From NCBI RefSeq assembly GCF_014596465.1, contig NZ_MECK01000446.1, positions 1 through 45,942 of the forward strand: a DNA stretch of 45,942 nucleotides. The letters run 5' to 3'. Each line of letters opens with the position of its first letter. The first letter of the stretch is position 1. This stretch comes from Streptomyces sp. CBMA123 (lineage in GTDB: Bacteria; Actinomycetota; Actinomycetes; Streptomycetales; Streptomycetaceae). Positions 41,257 to 45,942 of this stretch are shown here, in pieces. The position numbers and the translations under genes are program-made. The notes beneath the pieces were generated by a model, which searched no databases, was not told the origin of the DNA, and saw only the letters and a program-made list of their open reading frames with translations.

Positions 41257-42282
41257 TTAGCGGTCCGATGCGGACTCGCCGCCGGTGCCGGGCGGATCAC
41301 GCCGTTCAGGCCGCTGAGCCTCATCGCCCTCGTCGGTGAAGGCGACGTCGACCTGCTGCTCGGGGCGGCGTTCCTCCTGCCGGGCCAAAGCCGCTAGGAC
41401 CTCCTCGTCGGCGCCCGTCAGCGGCGGCTGCATCAGGCTGCGAGGCCACAGGCGCCGGTGAAGCACCACGTTCGTCTCCGCCGCGTAGAGGGTGATCTGC
41501 GCGGCCAGGGCCAGCCAGCCCAGCAGGCCGATCACGGTTGCGAAGAACCCGTACACCGCGGTGGCGTGCCGCAGCTGGTGGGAGACCAGGACCGCTCCGA
41601 ACGCCTGCAGCACGGTGAACAGCGGTCCGGCGATCACGCAGCCCGGCACCAGCGCCCGAACGGGGACCTCGGCGGGGGTGAGAATGCGGAAGCAGGCCAG
41701 GAGCAGAGCCGAGTTGATGAGGGCCGACAGCACCAGCGCGCCGATACGGGCGGGCAGTCCGGCCAGCGCGGTGCCGACCAGGGTGGCGGCGGCGGTGGCC
41801 AGCAGCATACCGGCGGCAAGGACGACGAACAGCAGTAGGCTGCGGGCCAAGCGCGGCCAGTAACCGGGCCGTTGGACACCGGGGACGTTCCATACCTCGG
41901 CCATAGCGTGCTGCAGGACCTGCGCGATGCCCAGCGCCCCGTACAGCAGGCCGAGGACGCCGATGACCAGGGCGAGGCCGCTGCCCTGCACGGAGTGGAC
42001 GTTCTGACGCAGCTGGTCGCCGATGATCGGGAAGTCGGCGAGCGCGGAGTCCACCACGGCCTTCTGCGCGCCGGGATGGCCGTGCAGGACGAACCCGAGC
42101 GCGGTGGAGAGCAGGAGCAGCAATGGGATCAGCGCGACGAACCCGTAGTAGGTGATCAAGGCGGCGAGCAGGCCGCCGCGGTCGTCGCCGTACTTCTTGA
42201 CCACCCCCACCGCCGCCGCCGGCAGCCTGTGGTGCCGCTGCGTGCGGTCGACGGCTCGCAGTGCCCGCTCGAGGGGATTCAT
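41257..42282 (-). CDS. YihY/BrkB-family membrane protein
   Basis: 341 residues, six membrane helices. Family features: GGLLAALITYYGFVALIPLL (L-A-x-x-x-x-Y..F..L.PLL), the loop GVQRPGYWPRLARSLLLFVV, PGCVIAGPLFTVLQAF and AVYGFFATVIGLLGWLALAA. The hydrophilic C-terminus is charged. Not an RNase BN despite old annotation; function unknown. ATG 42282 with AAGGGAG upstream. Divergent from the winged-helix remnant. Confidence 0.9.
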   Translation of the reverse strand: MNPLERALRAVDRTQRHHRLPAAAVGVVKKYGDDRGGLLAALITYYGFVALIPLLLLLSTALGFVLHGHPGAQKAVVDSALADFPIIGDQLRQNVHSVQGSGLALVIGVLGLLYGALGIAQVLQHAMAEVWNVPGVQRPGYWPRLARSLLLFVVLAAGMLLATAAATLVGTALAGLPARIGALVLSALINSALLLACFRILTPAEVPVRALVPGCVIAGPLFTVLQAFGAVLVSHQLRHATAVYGFFATVIGLLGWLALAAQITLYAAETNVVLHRRLWPRSLMQPPLTGADEEVLAALARQEERRPEQQVDVAFTDEGDEAQRPERRDPPGTGGESASDR

Positions 42283-42443
42283 GCTCAGCTCCCTTCGCCC
42301 GATGGATCGGGCCGTATGCACCCTTGGTGGGGCGTGTGCCCGGGAAGCGGACAGCTCACCGCCTGCCGGCCGGGACGACGGCCCCGGACGGGCCGGACAC
42401 GCGGGCCCGGGGGTCACCGGTGGACAGGTGAAGGAAAACAGGC

Positions 42444-42472
42444 TTGCCAAAAACCGGCATTCTGGTTCATAT
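42444..42472 (+). promoter_or_regulatory. Candidate housekeeping promoter, leaderless
   Basis: TTGCCA (42444-42449), 17-base spacer, TCATAT (42467-42472), with TATGAT overlapping downstream. The predicted start site would fall at about 42479-42482, on or next to the ATG of the winged-helix remnant. The stretch is strikingly A/T-rich against its surroundings. Confidence 0.6.
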
Positions 42473-42481
42473 GATGAATTG

Positions 42482-42709
42482 ATGGCCGGAGCCCAGGAGC
42501 CGCGCAGCAGCTGGACGTTCCTGACGCAGCACGCCCGCGTGCTGCTGATGGTCGCCCGGGACGCCGACGTGCGCCTGCGGGATGTCGCAGTGGCGGGCGG
42601 GATGACCGAGCGGGCCGTACGCGCGATTGTGAGCGATCTGGAGAACGCCGGCTGCCCGCACCCGCCACGGCCGCCGCAACCACTACCACGTATCCTGTGC
42701 CCCTACGAC
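42482..42709 (+). pseudogene. Winged-helix regulator, frameshifted
   Basis: Reads SSWTFLTQHARVLLMVARDA, LRDVAVAGGMTERAVRAIVS and DLENAGC, an ArsR/MarR-like winged helix, then shifts frame near 42652 and continues ARTRHGRRNHYHVSC, the wing. After the wing both frames leave the family. The promoter and start are intact, so a hybrid peptide may still be made, reading into the anti-sigma remnant. Confidence 0.68.
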
Positions 42710-43104
42710 GTCACCGCGCTGCCGATAAGCGTCGTCGCGGACGCCTACAGCACCGGGCAGTTGGCGCAGGTCCGCCACCACGCCGAAGCCTGGGCTCGGA
42801 GCACCGCCCTGACACCTGCGCGCCAGGGCGACCTGCTGCTCGCCATCAGCGAAGCGACCGCCAACTCCCTGGCCCACGGCGACGGCAGCGGCACCCTGCG
42901 CCTGTGGACCGGGAGAACGCAGCGGTGATCGCGGAGATCCACGACGACGGGCACCTGAGCGACCCACTCACCGGCCGCCACCGCCCCCGCCTCGCCTCCA
43001 CCGACGGGGGCCGCGGCCTGTGGATGATCCACCAGCTCTGCGACCTCGTCGAAATCCGCGCCACTGAAGGCGGCCTGACCTTGCGACTGCACATGACCCC
43101 CTGA
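42690..43104 (+). pseudogene. RsbA-type anti-sigma factor (MEDS end plus HATPase), frameshifted
   Basis: LCPYDVTALPISVVADAY is the last strand of a MEDS sensor domain. It is followed, after an internal loss, by the kinase-like ATPase RQGDLLLAISEATANSLAHG (N box) and DGSGTLRLWTGR; one base appears lost near 42910 and the frame continues ENAAVIAEIHDDGHLSDPL, GGRGLWMIHQLCDLVEIR and TLRLHM to the stop at 43104. The domain is otherwise complete. Intact relatives bind and hold sigma factors of the SigB/SigF kind. In the current sequence the ATPase is split between two frames. Confidence 0.72.
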
Positions 43105-43248
43105 CCCTGGAGCCGAGGCACCCCGCAGCTGCCGGCGGACCCGCGCCACGGACGCCACGCCCCGGCCAGGCCAGGCCAGGCCCACCAGCGGACCGGCCGT
43201 TTCGCCCAAGCGGGCTGCCCTGCCGGGTGCGCGCCGGCCGGCTGCGCC

Positions 43249-44379
43249 TCAGGCGTTGTCGGTGCGGGGGAAGACGTACGCGTCGAGGACCAGCCCGAGG
43301 GCGACGGCGGCCGGCACCGCGACCAGCGCTCCCACCAGGCCCAGGAGTGCACCCCCCAGAAGCACCGCGACCACGGTGACGACCGGGTGCACGTCCACCA
43401 CGAATTTCATGGCCCGCGGCATGATCAGGTAGTCCTCGAGGAGCCGGAAGGCGATGTAGAAGCCGGCGGTGGCGAGAGCCACCGGCAGGGACACCGACAA
43501 CGCGACCAGGCTGACGACCACGCCGCCGATGGTCGAGCCGACCATGGGGACCAGGTCCATCAACGCGACGAACACCCCCAGCGCCCCCGCGTACGGCACG
43601 CCGGTGGCCGCGCACCAGGCGAAGGTCGCCAGGCCGGCGACGGCGGAGGTCAGCACGTTGCCCAGCATGTAGCGGCCCGTCCGGGCCAAGATCTCCTCGG
43701 TGATCTCCTCCACTTCCTGGCGCCGGCTGCGCGGCACGAAGCGGTAGCAGAACGCCTTGATCACCGGCAGGGCCGCCATGACGTACAGGGCGACGCTCAC
43801 GACGATCACGGTCGACGTCACCGTACTGAGGAGGAGCTGGCCCGCGCCGAGCACGCCACCGAACGCACCGGCGCCGAAGCCGCCGTGGCCCAGCTGCTCC
43901 TTGGCGCGCTCGACCAGGTGATAGTGGTCCTCGATCCGGCCGAGTGTCGACTGGTGGTCGTGCAGCTGCTGGAGCCAGCCCGGGACAGCGCCGACCAGGG
44001 CACTCACCTCGATGCCGACCGGCGGGACGACCACGGCGAGCAGGGCGGTCAGCAGCACGGCCAGCCCCATCACCACGAGCGCCACCGACCAGGCGCGGCG
44101 CAGACCGTGGCGTTCCAGCCATGCGACCACGGGCTCCAGGCTCACCGCGATGAACACGGCGAGGAGCAACAGGGTGAGCAGCGAGGTGAGCTGGAGTACT
44201 GCGTCCGTCAGGTGCCAGGCCAGCAGCGCGCCGACGCTGAGGCCGAAGCCTGCGCGGAACCACGAGGTGACCTGAAGCGCGGCGCGGCCGGGGATCTGAA
44301 TCCGGGTGCGGGGGCCGCCGGCCCGGCGGGCCGGGGGCAGGTCGCGGCCGGGGCTTCCTGCGGGCGTTTCGGGATTCAT
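43249..44379 (-). CDS. AI-2E family transporter (TqsA/PerM-like)
   Basis: 376 residues with about eight membrane helices in the AI-2E_transport arrangement: two at the start (GAGFGLSVGALLAW onward), a long extracytoplasmic helical region (AVPGWLQQLHDHQSTLGRIE), then LNVLTS-like GNVLTSAVAGLATFAWCAAT and GVPYAGALGVFVALMDLVPM. The final DYLIMPRAMKFVVDVHPVVT is the family-specific stretch. Members export small molecules or sodium; AI-2 transport itself should not be assumed. GGAGGAG precedes the ATG. Confidence 0.9.
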   Translation of the reverse strand: MNPETPAGSPGRDLPPARRAGGPRTRIQIPGRAALQVTSWFRAGFGLSVGALLAWHLTDAVLQLTSLLTLLLLAVFIAVSLEPVVAWLERHGLRRAWSVALVVMGLAVLLTALLAVVVPPVGIEVSALVGAVPGWLQQLHDHQSTLGRIEDHYHLVERAKEQLGHGGFGAGAFGGVLGAGQLLLSTVTSTVIVVSVALYVMAALPVIKAFCYRFVPRSRRQEVEEITEEILARTGRYMLGNVLTSAVAGLATFAWCAATGVPYAGALGVFVALMDLVPMVGSTIGGVVVSLVALSVSLPVALATAGFYIAFRLLEDYLIMPRAMKFVVDVHPVVTVVAVLLGGALLGLVGALVAVPAAVALGLVLDAYVFPRTDNA

Positions 44380-44528
44380 CGGTTCTCCTCCAGCCCTTGT
44401 ACGGGGGTAGCCACGGTTCCGGATCGCTCTGCGCCGTCTGCCTTCTTGGTATCGACGGCAGTGCCCGCCGGGGAGAAACCTCGCGCCGCGGGAACAGGGC
44501 CTGCCGGTGACAGGACCGGAGATGACGA

Positions 44529-44557
44529 GGGGGCACGCCGCCGTGATGCGTGCCCCC
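44529..44557 (-). terminator. Intrinsic-type terminator
   Basis: GGGGGCACGC (44529-44538), nine-base loop, GCGTGCCCCC (44548-44557). It lies 38 bp beyond the stop of the small hydrophobic protein and ahead of the AI-2E gene, so it separates their transcripts. Confidence 0.85.
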
Positions 44558-44595
44558 CTTGCTGTCCCGGCCCTTCCGGCTGCGCGCCGGAGCGC

Positions 44596-44766
44596 CTACC
44601 AGCGGTACCAGCGGCTGCGGCTGCCGGAGGCGCTGGTGCCGCGGGCCACGAATCCGAGCAGCCACACCACCAGGACCACGACCGCGACCCACCACAGGGC
44701 CTTCAGCGCGAAGCCGGCACCGAAGAGGATCAGGGCCAGCAGCAGCACAAGAAGAAGGGGAACCAT
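44596..44766 (-). CDS. Small hydrophobic membrane protein
   Basis: 56 residues, two membrane helices: MVPLLLVLLLALILFGAGF and LWWVAVVVLVVWLLGFVARG, then a short serine/arginine tail SRSRWYRW. This exact layout is common as an unnamed hydrophobic protein in Streptomyces, often near CsbD genes. GGAGG five bases before ATG 44766 settles the start; a longer frame upstream has no ribosome site. Confidence 0.85.
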   Translation of the reverse strand: MVPLLLVLLLALILFGAGFALKALWWVAVVVLVVWLLGFVARGTSASGSRSRWYRW

Positions 44767-44891
44767 CTCGACCTCCGTCGTCAGTGTCGGACATCCGCTT
44801 GCCCGCAGCCGCGGCACATATGCCGGTGAATCTTCCGGCCGATCGGGGGCAGACGGGATGCCAGCACAGCTTCGACGAACCGGAGGCCGAC

Positions 44892-45065
44892 ATGAGTGCC
44901 AGTGACAAGATCAAGAACGCCGCCGACAAGGCCAAGGGCGCGGTCAAGGAAGGCGCCGGCAAGGTGACCGGCAACAAGCGCCTGGAGGCCGAGGGCAAGG
45001 CCGACAAGGCCAAGGGCGACGTCAAGCAGGCAGGCGAGCACGTCAAGGACGCCTTCAAGGACTGA
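44892..45065 (+). CDS. CsbD-family stress protein
   Basis: 57 residues. MSASDKIKNAADKAKGAVKE, GAGKVTGNKRLEAEGKADKA and KGDVKQAGEHVKDAFKD show the CsbD repeat of K/A-rich amphipathic helices with the GK.TGN..LEAEG.ADK core. CsbD is a general-stress protein of unknown mechanism, often controlled by sigma-B. A CGGAGG Shine-Dalgarno is present. Followed by a strong terminator. Confidence 0.93.
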   Translation: MSASDKIKNAADKAKGAVKEGAGKVTGNKRLEAEGKADKAKGDVKQAGEHVKDAFKD

Positions 45066-45084
45066 CGCGGCTTCCTGACCCCGT

Positions 45085-45120
45085 GGCGGTGGGCTCCCAC
45101 GAGCGTGGGGGCCCACCGCC
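45085..45120 (+). terminator. Intrinsic-type terminator after csbD
   Basis: 16-bp arms (45085-45100 and 45105-45120) with one G-T pair and a four-base loop GAGC. It starts 20 bp after the CsbD stop. Confidence 0.9.
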
Positions 45121-45219
45121 GCAACCTTGAAGCGCCCTCGGCACTGCCGGGCGAGACCACCGCAGCGCCCGCCGGCTCGGCGCAGCACCCGTTCCGAACA
45201 CCGTGGAAGGAATCCGACC

Positions 45220-45452
45220 GTGGGACTCAAGCACCCCCGCCACCCGCGGCGCCCGCAGACCGAGGGAGCCGCCCATCCCCTGTTCAGCCGGGAGCCGCGC
45301 ACCGTGCCGCGGCACGAGCTGCCGCAGGGCGAGATGGACCCGACCCGGATACCGCCCTCCAGATCGTCCACGGCGAACTGATGCTCGACGGCAACGCCGC
45401 CTCAACCTGGCCACCTTCGTCTCCCACCTGGGCCGAGCCCCAGGCCGCCACG
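45220..45452 (+). pseudogene. Glutamate decarboxylase, N-terminal part only, two or more frameshifts
   Basis: GTG 45220 with AAGGA upstream. Frame 1 reads HPLFSREPRTVPRHELPQGE then MDP; frame 2 DTALQIVHGELMLDGNA; then RLNLATFV-like and, shifted again, TWAEPQA. Taken together these match the start of actinobacterial glutamate decarboxylase (NPLF.RE.P.YELPQGEM.PDTALQIV.DELMLDGN.R.NLATFVTTWMEPEA). After about 75 residues similarity ends near 45450, where the TenA-like piece begins. The pyridoxal-phosphate lysine and most of the enzyme are gone. Confidence 0.85.
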
Positions 45453-45634
45453 GCTTCTCCGACGAGGCCTGCGCGTTCTTCGACTTCTTCGCCCAGCCGG
45501 CGACCGGGCTGGAGCAGCAGGCCGCCGACGCCCTCGGGCCGCACCCGCTGGACGACCACACCCTGGCCACCGCCCGGGAGTACGGTCTGCTGCTCCAGGC
45601 CTACGAGCACCTGTTCTGGGACACCCTGGGCTGA
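45446..45634 (+). pseudogene. C-terminal stub, possibly of a TenA/heme-oxygenase-like gene
   Basis: The last 62 codons before the stop at 45634 read RHGFSDEACAFFDFFAQPA, TGLEQQAADALGPH, then TLATAREYGLLLQAYEHLFW and DTLG. This is an all-helical ending typical of the heme-oxygenase-like fold (conserved F-x-D/E helix and a final YE..FWD helix). No N-terminal part precedes it; it is joined to the glutamate decarboxylase remnant. It would complete the N-terminal stub at 18464, in the same orientation. Confidence 0.5.
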
Positions 45635-45642
45635 GCCGGGCC

Positions 45643-45942
45643 TCAGGCCTGCCAGTGCGGCTTTCCGCTGACCATCCGGCAGTAGATCACCCGTCCGCCC
45701 GCGTCGTGGGTGCTCCGGCCCAGGTCAGCGTCGCGGCAGAACTGCCCGGCCGCGTAGCAGTTGCCCGCGGCGGAGCGGATCTCGCACCCCGAACCGCCGG
45801 CCGCCGCCTGGGTGCGCTGCGGTTCGGGGTCGGTCGGCGGCTGCGCGGTGGTCACCTTGGGCTGCGGCGTGGCGGCCGACGTCTGCGGATGCCCGGCGGG
45901 CGGGGCGGACGGCGGGGCCGCGGGCGGCGCGGACGGTGACGA
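45643..45942 (-). CDS. Probable secreted Cys-containing protein, 5' part outside window
   Basis: About 99 C-terminal residues visible; the frame is open to the right edge. A proline/alanine/serine-rich linker (SAPPAAPPSAPPAG) is followed by a small domain with four Cys: GSGCEIRSAAGNCYAAGQFC, RDADLGRSTHDAGGRVIYCR. The pattern CxxxxxxxNCYxxGQFCRxADxG recurs at the end of Streptomyces exported or membrane-anchored proteins of unknown function, resembling excalibur-type ends. Stop at 45643, nine bases from the convergent TenA-like stop. Confidence 0.7.
   Translation of the reverse strand, partial: SSPSAPPAAPPSAPPAGHPQTSAATPQPKVTTAQPPTDPEPQRTQAAAGGSGCEIRSAAGNCYAAGQFCRDADLGRSTHDAGGRVIYCRMVSGKPHWQA

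Noticed and set aside
18606..45450. Phage- or transposon-borne island
   Set aside because: No integrase, recombinase, transposase, terminal inverted repeat or tRNA target was found, so the mode of entry is left open.

Overview
The window is very G+C-rich throughout, with GTG starts, four-base start/stop overlaps and long spurious antisense frames. Gene content (TioE-like MerR, mycothiol-dependent isomerase family, DUF4235, CsbD, TIGR03557-type oxidoreductase remnant) points to a Streptomycetaceae chromosome, Streptomyces or Kitasatospora. This is an inference; no 16S or other marker gene is present. No tRNA, rRNA, CRISPR array, transposase or integrase was recognised.

Left part (1-18.6 kb): an ordinary accessory-type chromosomal stretch. 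It begins with the end of a condensation-domain (NRPS-type) gene and an EntS-like exporter. Next come a SpoIIE-type phosphatase, a secreted protein with three WGYT repeats, a mycothiol-dependent isomerase-family protein beside a LysR stub, and an erythromycin-esterase-family gene divergent from a double-HTH MerR regulator. Then follow a MarR/MFS efflux operon, a response regulator converging on an operon of ABC ATPase, FtsX permease and histidine kinase, an unknown/DUF1963 pair, a ketopantoate-reductase-like gene, a DUF6817-like gene and a small lipoprotein.

Middle and right part (about 18.6-45.45 kb): a block of stress and membrane-bioenergetics genes mixed with about a dozen broken genes. 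Intact modules are a seven-gene cation/proton antiporter in Mbh-type order (22.6-26.8 kb), an SDR/Rho-N-like/proline-rich cassette, and a translationally coupled operon of a TPP-dependent oxidase, a FAD/Fe-S oxidoreductase, a DUF1360 protein and an enolase-superfamily enzyme, followed by a GH15 enzyme (29.3-37.6 kb). The rest are a methyltransferase/DedA pair, a two-component system with divergent leaderless promoters, a BrkB/YihY protein, an AI-2E-type transporter, a small hydrophobic protein and CsbD. Remnants include YbdK, STAS, SDR, HAD, LLM oxidoreductase, winged-helix, RsbA-type anti-sigma and glutamate decarboxylase genes.

The most interesting reading is that this block replaced the middle of one gene. 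A same-strand N-terminal stub at 18464 and a C-terminal stub ending at 45634 both look like a TenA/heme-oxygenase-like family. Each abuts a truncated block gene (DUF6328 on the left, glutamate decarboxylase on the right), so the block may be a decaying stress island with both edges inside the window.
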